From the NCBI GenBank assembly GCA_947489175.1, contig CANLED010000177.1, forward strand, positions 1-5,199: a stretch of DNA of 5,199 bases. The letters run 5' to 3'. A program made the translations under genes and the position numbers. Shown one piece after another: positions 1-5,199 of the stretch (position 1 is the first letter of the stretch; each line of letters starts with the position of its first letter). The DNA is from Chitinophagaceae bacterium (lineage in GTDB: Bacteria > Bacteroidota > Bacteroidia > Chitinophagales > Chitinophagaceae). The notes beneath the pieces are model-generated. The model did no database searches, was not told the origin of the DNA, and was given only the letters and a program-made list of their open reading frames with translations.

Positions 1-61
1 AATAAAGGCATATTCAGAGCCCCGATAGCTATCGGGACTGGTTCAAGTCCAGGTGGGCCCA
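1..61 (+). tRNA. 3' part of a tRNA gene (5' part outside the window)
   Basis: Positions 38-53 form a tRNA T arm: CTGG, the seven-base loop TTCAAGT, then CCAG. The acceptor 3' strand TGGGCCC follows (54-60), with discriminator A at 61. The next bases are CTT, so CCA is not encoded. The outermost T-stem pair (A37 with G53) is mismatched. The missing 5' strand should read about GGGCCCA, which fits a CAT-anticodon Met/Ile2-type tRNA better than Leu or Ser, but this rests on memory of the family and the anticodon is not in the window. Bases 1-7 could be the end of the anticodon loop and the 3' side of its stem. If so, the variable region is about 29 nt rather than 5 and contains a palindrome. It could instead be only a tRNA 3' fragment, as left at an integration site. 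Confidence 0.6.
21..36. repeat. Perfect 16-nt palindrome next to the tRNA T arm
   Basis: CCCGATAGCTATCGGG equals its own reverse complement. It ends directly before the A37 that opens the T stem. In RNA it could fold into a short GC-clamped hairpin. From memory, this type of CCCGAT...ATCGGG palindrome recurs between genes in Bacteroidota genomes, so it may be a dispersed repeat rather than part of the tRNA. The copy number cannot be seen from one window. Confidence 0.75.
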
Positions 62-71
62 CTTGAAAATC

Positions 72-108
72 AAGCAGTTATGAAGAGAAATCTCATAGCT
101 GCTTTTTT
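72..108 (+). terminator. Intrinsic terminator of the tRNA transcript
   Basis: AGCAGTTATGA (73-83) pairs with TCATAGCTGCT (93-103): 11 bp with a single T-G wobble, a 9-nt loop, and a run of six T ending at 108. It starts 11 nt after the tRNA end and is oriented to stop transcription leaving the tRNA. On the opposite strand the hairpin is followed by only a weak T stretch, so stopping the convergent antitoxin transcript is possible but less certain. Confidence 0.85.
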
Positions 109-186
109 GTTTGCATACAATTTTCATATATTCCACTATCTGTTGTACATCAACAAGCAAATACCATAACCCTACTAACAACCCTT

Positions 187-489
187 TTATACTTTAATTG
201 AAAGTTCAAGTTTGCCTCCAAATCCTAATTCTACAATCTTTTGAAGCGTAGAAAGTCTTACCTCTTTTATATCATTTTCTAATTTAGAAATGTAAGATTT
301 TGTTGTACCAACTTTTTCGGCTAATTCTTCTTGAGTTAATCCCGCTCCCAACCTTGCTTCTTGAAGCATGGCACCCAATTTAAAATTTTGATACCCAGCT
401 TCTAGTTTTTCTCGCTTCGGTGTTTCCTTAGTACCATAGTTCTTCTCCTTAAATTGTTCCAAGGTAAAAGTGTTATTTCTCGTTTTCAT
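187..489 (-). CDS. XRE-family HTH antitoxin, HigA-like
   Basis: This 100-residue protein has an N-terminal lysine-rich extension (about 1-35) and a helix-turn-helix domain of the Cro/C1 type (about 38-92). The core LTQEELAEKVGTTKSYISKL (51-70) covers the positioning and recognition helices, followed by EN and a typical third-helix LSTLQKIVELG. The ATG at 489 overlaps the end of the upstream toxin frame by 17 nt, the usual toxin-first order of HigBA loci. In this family the antitoxin binds and neutralises its RelE-fold partner and represses its own promoter. Here the gene is complete while the toxin frame is broken, so it may survive as a solitary repressor, or be an antitoxin able to protect against related toxins elsewhere (inference). 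There is no strong ribosome-binding site before the start, as is usual for Bacteroidota. Confidence 0.85.
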   Translation of the reverse strand: MKTRNNTFTLEQFKEKNYGTKETPKREKLEAGYQNFKLGAMLQEARLGAGLTQEELAEKVGTTKSYISKLENDIKEVRLSTLQKIVELGFGGKLELSIKV

Positions 490-802
490 AATCTTGTTTA
501 ATTTTCAATGCCTTTTCAATTTCTTCTTTCGGCGTTTTTTGTGTTTTCTTTTGAAACCCGTTTGTAATTATGATTAGTTTGCCTGCATCAAAAAAACAGA
601 ATATTCTAAAAATATCATTCCCTAATTGAATTCTAATTTCATACAGCCCATCTGTACCTTCTAAATGCTTAAGATAATTTTCTGAGACACGTTCAATTTC
701 TTCAATTTAGGTGAGTGTCCAGATTATCTTATCCTTAACCTTGTCTTTTTGTGCTGAGAAAAACTCTTGAAAGTATTCTTTGTAAAATACAATTTTCCTT
801 AT
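473..802 (-). pseudogene. Broken HigB-like (RelE superfamily, Gp49-like) toxin gene
   Basis: Reading the minus strand from 802 gives a HigB/Gp49-like protein of about 109 residues. Its start reads xRKIVFYKEYFQEF, and later come HLEGTDGLYEIRIQLG, NDIFRIFCFFDAGKL and GFQKKTQKTPKEEIEKAL, the family's characteristic core and C-terminal segments. Relatives of this toxin are mRNA-cleaving RNases. Two lesions are visible. The codon where relatives begin MRKIVFYK is ATA (802-800), not ATG, and no in-frame ATG, GTG or TTG lies between it and the upstream TAG at 850-848. Codon 32 is TAA (709-707), in a place where Gln or Lys would fit. Both fit single transitions (ATG to ATA, CAA to TAA). No in-frame ATG follows the stop, so the C-terminal half is unlikely to be made. 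The frame stays open to TAA at 475-473, overlapping the antitoxin start. ATA or ATT initiation plus readthrough cannot be formally excluded. Confidence 0.85.
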
Positions 803-820
803 TTTTTTGTTTTCTGACCC

Positions 821-849
821 ACTACAAAAGTATGAATTAATGTTGTACT
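821..849 (-). promoter_or_regulatory. Putative promoter and operator of the toxin-antitoxin locus
   Basis: On the minus strand TACTTTTG (832-825) matches the Bacteroidota -7 box TAnnTTTG exactly. The expected -33 TTTG is only loosely matched, by TTTC at 858-855 with 22 nt spacing. An inverted repeat spans the box: ACTACAA (821-827) and TTGTACT (843-849) match at 6 of 7 positions across 15 bp. An inverted repeat over the promoter is where a HigA-type antitoxin would bind. The location is suggestive, but operator function is inference. Confidence 0.45.
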
Positions 850-930
850 AAAGTGAAACATTTAAAGTAACCCCACTCCCAGGATTTCTACCAAGGTTTC
901 AACAAAAAGGGATAAAACAGGTGAAATATC

Positions 931-961
931 AAAAAAATAGATAATGCTTTTGTAAATTATC
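931..961 (-). terminator. Weak hairpin and T-run terminator after the DinB-like gene
   Basis: On the minus strand GATAAT (961-956) pairs with ATTATC (945-940) across a 10-nt loop, followed within two bases by seven T (937-931). It begins 24 nt beyond the DinB-like stop codon, the expected place for the end of that transcript. The stem is only 6 bp and AT-rich, so efficiency may be low. Confidence 0.45.
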
Positions 962-984
962 CATCAACCTTCCTACTAAGTCTT

Positions 985-1509
985 TTACCAACCAATGTAC
1001 TTTGGAGGCGTAACGCCATTTAATCTGAGGTAAACAATTAGTTGTCCAACGTGATGCGACTGATGATCCTGAATCAAATTTAAGAATTGAAATTTATTCA
1101 TTTTACCACTGCTCCAGTTAAATTCTTTTGACATTGATTTTTCATCACTTTCAATCATAGCCTTCAAGGCATAGTCGTATGCACTCCCCACAAATTCAAG
1201 TACCTGCTCTTTATTCATTTCGCTGGCTCTATTTTTATTGGTCTTTATCGGGTTTGTTTCTTCTTTGATATAAGTTGAACTGAGCCAATAAATATTTTCA
1301 CCAATATGCACCAGTTGCTCTTTGAAACTCATTTCTTCTTTCACTGGTTTGAAATCATACTTATCTGATGAAAATTTTTCAGCAATCGACAACGTATAAT
1401 TTTTGGCATTCTTGAATTTAACCAAGTGACTTTCAATGAGCATCTGCTGGCTTTGTGCAAATCCTAAAATAGGGGAGGCAAATAATATGATAACGATAAT
1501 ATTTTTCAT
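985..1509 (-). CDS. Exported DinB-like metal-binding four-helix protein
   Basis: The 174-residue product starts with a signal peptide (MKNIIVIILFASPILGFAQS), with likely cleavage after the GFA near residue 18, so the mature protein should be periplasmic. The rest fits the DinB/DinB_2 (YfiT-like) four-helix fold. H68 in EQLVHIGENIYWLSS, and H149 and H153 in IQDHQSHHVGQLIVYLRLNG, form the three-His metal site typical of the family, and the C terminus (NGVTPPKYIGW) is typical of DinB_2 members. Most characterised relatives are cytoplasmic; some are thiol-dependent transferases or hydrolases, and many have no known role. The substrate here is unknown. The ATG lies two bases after the stop of the upstream lipoprotein gene, so the two are probably translationally coupled. 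The intact triad argues for a functional metal site. Confidence 0.8.
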   Translation of the reverse strand: MKNIIVIILFASPILGFAQSQQMLIESHLVKFKNAKNYTLSIAEKFSSDKYDFKPVKEEMSFKEQLVHIGENIYWLSSTYIKEETNPIKTNKNRASEMNKEQVLEFVGSAYDYALKAMIESDEKSMSKEFNWSSGKMNKFQFLNLIQDHQSHHVGQLIVYLRLNGVTPPKYIGW

Positions 1510-1511
1510 TC

Positions 1512-2600
1512 CTAAATTTTTCTTTTATATATAAACTTTAAATTATTTAAAATATCAACATAGGTAATTGACTCCTCTGTAGCTTTAACACCATTCCATT
1601 CACCACGATCAATAATAATATATTTCTCTAAACTTTTATTTTTATCATATATATTATATCTACTAACTCCAGCTTCACTATCCATTGCTCCGAAATTATA
1701 GCTAGAAACATAAGTATTTGATGTATTTACAACGACTAATGAATCAATACGCTCAATAAACTTTTCACCGTTATATACTTGATGATTTAATTTAAATCCA
1801 ACTTGACGTCTATATGTTGGGTATTCAATCAACCAAAACCCGTTTAGTTTGTGTAAAAAATCAAATTTGGTTGAATTAGTGAAATAAAACTCAAGAGAAT
1901 CAGATAAATTTTGATAAAAACATGTTTCAAAATTTTTATATTTATAAACTGAGTTCGGTGTTTGTGGACTCGATGATCCATTTGTTAACCACCGTTCTAT
2001 CATATCATATCCCTTCAATTTCGAAAGATTATACCATTTAGGATTTAAATCTGCAAGCACTTGGCTTGGGATTTTTATATTTGAGTTAATATAAATCCCA
2101 TACTCCTTTTCCCAATTGTAGGGATTATTCTGATACATTCTCCATATAAGAGTATCAATAGGATGATAATTTAAATTTCTTTGAACCCATAGATATTCCA
2201 ATCTATTTGTATCTCGGTTATTCAAGACTCGATATTCGTATCTGGAATGATGATCAGAAAAAGAGGTTATACTATAAGGTGATGTTATTGAATCTGGAGA
2301 TATTTTATAGTATGATGGGAATACCAGATTTGCTTTTGTTACATTAGAATTGATGTTAAATGATCCTTGCCATGCACTAGGGTTTATTACTGAATATTCA
2401 CCCCTTACTCTATTTGTAATAAATTTTAATCTAAAGGCGTCATTTAGAATTTTTTTTATCCCATTTATGGTATTATTTACAAGCGTCGTTGTATCAATTT
2501 TTTGAATACCTGTGTTTCCAGAATTCATTGAATTACTGCCAAGATCTGACTTTTTACATGCACAAAGTAAAATGAGCAATAATATACATATGTTTCTCAT
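1512..2600 (-). CDS. Lipoprotein of unknown function
   Basis: I do not recognise this family. I chose the ATG at 2600 (362 residues) rather than the ATG 23 codons upstream, because it directly begins a lipoprotein signal peptide: MRNICILLLILLCAC, with lipobox LCAC and the lipidated Cys at residue 15, followed by KKSD and a Ser/Asn/Gly-rich linker to about residue 32. The mature part is rich in Asn, Tyr, Ser and aromatic residues in alternating strand-like stretches (for example YEYRVLNNRD, LEYLWVQRNL, SLEFYFTNST), suggesting an extracytoplasmic beta-rich protein. I see no catalytic motif, transmembrane segment or TPR-like repeat. Bacteroidota lipoproteins of this kind sit in the outer membrane facing the periplasm or the cell surface. 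The gene ends in TAG two bases before the secreted DinB-like gene, so the pair probably forms an operon and may work in the same envelope process. Confidence 0.75.
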   Translation of the reverse strand: MRNICILLLILLCACKKSDLGSNSMNSGNTGIQKIDTTTLVNNTINGIKKILNDAFRLKFITNRVRGEYSVINPSAWQGSFNINSNVTKANLVFPSYYKISPDSITSPYSITSFSDHHSRYEYRVLNNRDTNRLEYLWVQRNLNYHPIDTLIWRMYQNNPYNWEKEYGIYINSNIKIPSQVLADLNPKWYNLSKLKGYDMIERWLTNGSSSPQTPNSVYKYKNFETCFYQNLSDSLEFYFTNSTKFDFLHKLNGFWLIEYPTYRRQVGFKLNHQVYNGEKFIERIDSLVVVNTSNTYVSSYNFGAMDSEAGVSRYNIYDKNKSLEKYIIIDRGEWNGVKATEESITYVDILNNLKFIYKRKI

Positions 2601-2655
2601 ATTTAGAATTTTTGATGCTTCCCCTAAGTTTATATAATGGAATCTAGAGTATAAT

Positions 2656-2913
2656 ATGGAAACAAGCAAATTGATACAAGAAAGATTAAAAATTATTTAC
2701 AGTTTAACAGAAAACTATATCCAGAAATATCTTGAATTGTGCTAATCAAAAATAGAAAAACTTTTTATGTTAGATCTATTTATTTATTCTATTTCGAAGA
2801 AATTTGAACATCATGAAATTGAAAATTTAGGGATATCTTTTGATTACTTTAAACCTTATTATAAAGACATAAATTCAGTATGGTTGATTCCTGTCCAATC
2901 AAATTTGCAATGA
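2656..2913 (+). pseudogene. Possible decayed small gene, one in-frame stop
   Basis: The stretch between the lipoprotein start and the response-regulator end has no convincing intact gene, but one plus-strand frame is open from ATG 2656 to TGA 2913 except for a TAA at 2743-2745. The first part is 29 residues (METSKLIQERLKIIYSLTEN then YIQKYLELC). The second, from ATG 2767, is 48 residues and includes HHEIENLGISFDYFKPYY and VWLIPVQSNLQ. Composition is protein-like, with a helical first part and an aromatic second part. The frame overlaps the 3' end of the convergent response regulator by 15 bp. I recognise no family. It could be a broken gene, a real 48-residue protein, or chance openness in AT-rich DNA. 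I see no clear promoter or ribosome-binding site. Confidence 0.25.
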
Positions 2914-3630
2914 ATTTTCCTTTAAGAATGTGGTAAAACTATCCTTGTATGATTCACCAATTGGTATTTTTATCTTTCCGACTTTTAAAAAATCCTTTCC
3001 TATCATTTCAATCAAATGAAAAGGTATGATATACGATTTGTGAACACGAATGAATTGATGGGGTTTCAACGTCTCTTCTATATTCTTCATGTTCAGAAGA
3101 GACATGATGGTTTTTTTTGATGTGTGAATTTTAACATAATTCCCGGAACCTTCGATATAATGAATTGCTGACAAGTCTAACTTAATATTCCTATAGTTTG
3201 TACGAACGAAAATGGAAGTTTCTTTTTTTTCAAGTGGATCAGCTTGTTGTTTGAATGTAGTCATCAAATGGGGATTTGAGGTTCTGTACTTGTTTAATGA
3301 CTTTTCAAATCGCTCAAAAGAAATCGGTTTTAACAAATAATCAATTGCATCAAGTTCGAATCCTACAAGGGCATAATTGGGATAGGCTGTTGTAAGTATG
3401 ATTTTTACATTGAGATCAGAGAGGCTTTCAGCAAGCTTTAAACCATTCAATTGACTCATCTGAATGTCCAAAAAAACCAGTGCTGTATCAGGATTTTTTT
3501 TGCAGTAGGAGTATACGAGCAGCGGATTGGTAAAAGAGGCCTTTAACTCAATGTCTGCTGTTTTTGAGCAGAATTCCTGGATAATGCCAAGAGCATTTAT
3601 CTCATCATCTACCGCTATTGCTTTTATCAT
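2899..3630 (-). CDS. LytTR-family response regulator
   Basis: This 243-residue protein has a receiver domain (about 1-115) and a LytTR DNA-binding domain (about 138-240). In the receiver, D8-D9 form the acidic pocket, D55 in VFLDIQM is the phosphoacceptor, T80/T81 in ILTTAYP is the switch position, and K101-P102 in DYLLKPI is the conserved lysine-proline. The LytTR part has the typical YIEGSGNYVKIHT, FIRVHKSYIIP and KIPIGESYKD segments. The family acts as cytoplasmic transcription regulators binding direct repeats near target promoters. The gene begins inside the end of the kinase gene (26-nt overlap), so it is translated from the same transcript and is almost certainly phosphorylated by that kinase. 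All key receiver residues are present. The targets are unknown; the divergent SusC-like gene and the operon's own promoter are the nearest candidates. Confidence 0.95.
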   Translation of the reverse strand: MIKAIAVDDEINALGIIQEFCSKTADIELKASFTNPLLVYSYCKKNPDTALVFLDIQMSQLNGLKLAESLSDLNVKIILTTAYPNYALVGFELDAIDYLLKPISFERFEKSLNKYRTSNPHLMTTFKQQADPLEKKETSIFVRTNYRNIKLDLSAIHYIEGSGNYVKIHTSKKTIMSLLNMKNIEETLKPHQFIRVHKSYIIPFHLIEMIGKDFLKVGKIKIPIGESYKDSFTTFLKENSLQI

Positions 3631-4684
3631 ATCTCAATTGAATTTCAAGTTTGGCATCAAAATGTTCATCATTGTTTGAGTAGGATAATTTATACTTGTT
3701 TGGAAGGAGTAAATTAAGCCTTTTTTCAAGATTAAGTATACCGATTCCGCTTGATTTGTCTCTTAAAATGTTTCTGTTGATTGGGTTTGTGACCCTGTAG
3801 TGCAGCGCGCCAAGTGAGACATCAATCATTATTTTTGTGGGATTTTTATCTGTTCCTGTAGCGCCGTGCTTAAAGGAATTTTCTACAAAAGTAGAAAGTA
3901 GCATTGGAGGGATTTCTTGATTATGTATCAAATCAGCGTTTATTAATTCAAATTCTACCGCATAGTCAGGAAATCTAATTTTATGAAGATAAATGTATTC
4001 TTTCAGGTAATTGATTTCTTTTTCAAGAGGAGCCCATTCCTCTTTTTCGAATAAAATATACCTGAGCAGTTCAGATAATTTTAACATTGCCTCAGCAGTT
4101 TTTTCGGATTTAATCAAAGCCAGATAATATATGTCATTGATGATATTGAACAGAAAATGAGGATTAATTTGATGCCTCAACAGGGATAATTCAGCTTTTA
4201 ATTTTTCATTTTCCAAGTTGCGTTTTTTCCTGTCTATGATAACCCAGTCAAAAGCGAATCGGTAGGCGTATGCAATACATGTAAACTGCAGACCCTTCAT
4301 GGTTTCCATAGAAATAATTTCAAGAAGGGTGTTTTGGTGTAATGATGAGTCATTGGGAGTATCTATATAGTAAGAATAAAAGTCTGGGTCTTGCAAAAGA
4401 TTATTCTTATACCTTACCAGTATGTAAAGGGCTATAAGGGAAACATTAAGCAGCAACAGCAGGGCATATTTTTTCCCCAATAGGTATTTTGGGAAAAGCC
4501 AAACTATGATTGCATAGCAAAGAATAAAATTAGGCCAACTATACCTGGAATAGAAAATCAGGTTATCGACAATGGAATAATTTGAAAGACCTATAAGGGA
4601 GTACATAATCACACCTGCGTACCAGATGACTAGCATTACCAAAAAATTCTTCCAGCCCGGCTTTATAAAGTAGTCTATTTTCAT
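3605..4684 (-). CDS. LytS-type membrane sensor histidine kinase
   Basis: The 359-residue protein has an N-terminal membrane part with about four hydrophobic segments (roughly 14-32, 51-66, 73-91 and 129-149), a short charged coiled-coil-like linker (about 151-168), and a His_kinase (HK8/LytS) plus ATPase region. RHQINPHFLFN (170-180) is the phosphoacceptor box, with H176 in NPHF the expected phosphorylated residue. PPMLLSTFVENSFKHG (259-274) is the N box, with N269 and H273. SSGIGILNLEKRL (311-323) is the G box. There is no recognised periplasmic or PAS sensor domain, so sensing probably occurs in or near the membrane; the loop at about 93-128 is the longest between hydrophobic segments. The signal is unknown. 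It transfers phosphate to the overlapping LytTR regulator. The ATG at 4684 is chosen because hydrophobic segments begin soon after it and the upstream region is intergenic. Confidence 0.93.
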   Translation of the reverse strand: MKIDYFIKPGWKNFLVMLVIWYAGVIMYSLIGLSNYSIVDNLIFYSRYSWPNFILCYAIIVWLFPKYLLGKKYALLLLLNVSLIALYILVRYKNNLLQDPDFYSYYIDTPNDSSLHQNTLLEIISMETMKGLQFTCIAYAYRFAFDWVIIDRKKRNLENEKLKAELSLLRHQINPHFLFNIINDIYYLALIKSEKTAEAMLKLSELLRYILFEKEEWAPLEKEINYLKEYIYLHKIRFPDYAVEFELINADLIHNQEIPPMLLSTFVENSFKHGATGTDKNPTKIMIDVSLGALHYRVTNPINRNILRDKSSGIGILNLEKRLNLLLPNKYKLSYSNNDEHFDAKLEIQLRYDKSNSGR

Positions 4685-4751
4685 TCAACTGATTTCAGAA
4701 GCACTATAGAGAGGCAATTGTTCATTTTAAACCGATGTGAATTTGCCCTTT

Positions 4752-4782
4752 TGAAGATACACAATTGTCATGTCTTGGTCAA
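4752..4782 (-). promoter_or_regulatory. Putative promoter of the kinase-regulator operon
   Basis: On the minus strand TTGACC (4782-4777) is followed, 20 bp after its TTG, by TATCTTCA (4759-4752). This resembles the Bacteroidota TTG...TAnnTTTG arrangement with two mismatches in the last positions, and also a sigma70-like TTGACC with a 17-bp spacer. The start point would be near 4745, giving a leader of about 60 nt before the kinase ATG. It is a pattern match only. Confidence 0.3.
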
Positions 4783-4825
4783 TAAACCTTTGGGCATTTA
4801 TCTGTTCGTACAGAAAAAACGGGTG

Positions 4826-4859
4826 TTTGCGTAAATTTTCCTGAATTTAATAAAGTTTT
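4826..4859 (+). promoter_or_regulatory. Weak candidate promoter of the SusC-like gene
   Basis: TTTG (4826-4829) is followed after 21 bp by TAAAGTTTT (4851-4859), loosely like the Bacteroidota -33 TTTG and -7 TAnnTTTG elements with one extra base inside the box. It would give a leader of about 35 nt before the ATG at 4900. Other TTG/TA pairs in this AT-rich DNA are nearly as good. Confidence 0.2.
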
Positions 4860-4899
4860 AATTAGCTTCAAAACGTGCAAATCACTTAAACTAAACTGC

Positions 4900-5199
4900 A
4901 TGAAACTGCTTACAAAATTTTTCTGCTTATTGATGTTGTTTTTTTCTCTGGCACCAGCTTTTGCTCAGCAAAATCACATCATCAATGGTACTGTTACCGG
5001 ACCGAATAACTTGCCGTTGGCAGATGCAAGTGTAAATATAAAGGGTTTAAAACAAGGCGTAAAAACAAACGCATCTGGTAAATTTAGTATCAATGCTCCA
5101 GTTGGCCCCCAAACGCTCATCATTTCGTACGTAGGAATGAAAACAACTGAAGTTGCTGTCACAGCAGAAGCTAACGCAGTAACAGTTTCTTTAATTGAG
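4900..5199 (+). CDS. SusC/RagA-like TonB-linked outer membrane protein, 5' part
   Basis: The first 100 codons are present and the frame runs off the window end. Residues 1-22 are a signal peptide (MKLLTKFFCLLMLFFSLAPA then FA, cleaved before QQ). Residues 27-100 form a carboxypeptidase-regulatory-like beta-sandwich: IINGTVTGPNNLPLADASV, then KTNASGKFSINAPVG and LIISYVGMKTTEV, the standard opening of SusC/RagA receptors. In that family this domain is followed by a TonB-box/plug region and a 22-strand barrel that imports glycans or other large nutrients together with a SusD-like lipoprotein. Those parts lie outside the window, so the substrate cannot be stated. Other Bacteroidota surface proteins share this N-terminal domain, so the SusC call is likely but not certain. 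It is divergent from the LytS/LytTR operon, which may regulate it (inference). Confidence 0.8.
   Translation, partial: MKLLTKFFCLLMLFFSLAPAFAQQNHIINGTVTGPNNLPLADASVNIKGLKQGVKTNASGKFSINAPVGPQTLIISYVGMKTTEVAVTAEANAVTVSLIE

Larger units (their letters stand above)
4685..4899. other. Divergent intergenic region between kinase operon and SusC-like gene
   Basis: These 215 bp separate two divergent genes and should hold both promoters. I see no gene or strong terminator. Two near-identical direct repeats lie on the plus strand: CAATTGTTCAT (4715-4725) and CAATTGTCAT (4762-4771), starting 47 bp apart. The second falls in the spacer of the putative kinase promoter. The usual LytTR-type sites are two repeats about 21-22 bp apart, so these do not fit that spacing well. 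Confidence 0.5.

Noticed and set aside
799..822. GTG at 822-820 as a start for the toxin
   Set aside because: It is in a different frame from the toxin and reaches a stop after seven codons, so it cannot rescue the gene without a frameshift.
2601..2669. N-terminal extension of the lipoprotein to the ATG at 2669
   Set aside because: It would bury the lipoprotein signal peptide behind 23 non-hydrophobic residues. The ATG at 2600 begins a standard lipoprotein signal.
2670..2898. Intrinsic terminator after the response regulator
   Set aside because: I looked on the minus strand past the stop for a stem followed by T-run. There are only short palindromes such as TCATGA and no convincing hairpin plus T-run.
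4974..5162. 62-residue minus-strand open frame
   Set aside because: It lies entirely antisense to the SusC-like coding sequence, whose signal peptide and domain are clear. Its translation resembles no family I know.
1..5199. CRISPR array, insertion sequence or integrase
   Set aside because: No regularly spaced repeats, terminal inverted repeats or transposase/recombinase-like reading frames are visible on either strand.

Overview
The window looks like chromosomal DNA from a member of the Bacteroidota. The support is a SusC/RagA-type outer-membrane protein start (signal peptide plus carboxypeptidase-regulatory-like domain), a LytS/LytTR pair of the kind common in that phylum, a KKS-type lipoprotein signal, promoter-like TAnnTTTG boxes, AT-rich DNA without strong Shine-Dalgarno sequences, and a tRNA gene that does not encode CCA. 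I cannot name the genus from this.

Layout. At 1-61 (+) is the 3' part of a tRNA gene, with a perfect 16-nt palindrome just before its T arm, followed by a strong intrinsic terminator. At 187-832 (-) is a HigB/HigA-like toxin-antitoxin locus: the antitoxin is intact, but the toxin frame has lost its ATG and carries an in-frame TAA, so it is a pseudogene. At 985-2600 (-) are two tightly coupled genes for exported proteins: a lipoprotein of unknown function, then a DinB-fold protein with a signal peptide and a complete His triad, ending in a weak hairpin plus T-run terminator. At 2656-2913 (+) is a small reading frame broken by one stop, possibly a decayed gene. At 2899-4684 (-) is an overlapping LytS-type sensor kinase and LytTR response regulator. 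At 4900-5199 (+) is the start of a SusC/RagA-like TonB-linked receptor, divergent from the kinase and cut by the window end.

Working together. The kinase and regulator clearly form one two-component system. Its shared 215-bp intergenic region with the SusC-like gene makes that gene, or the kinase operon itself, a reasonable but unproven target. The lipoprotein and secreted DinB-like protein are probably co-translated and may act together in the envelope. The tRNA-flanked, half-dead toxin-antitoxin locus looks like a remnant of accessory DNA.

I see no CRISPR array, transposase or complete new multi-gene system. The most unusual points are the palindrome in the tRNA variable region, the doubly broken toxin beside an intact antitoxin, and the broken plus-strand frame.
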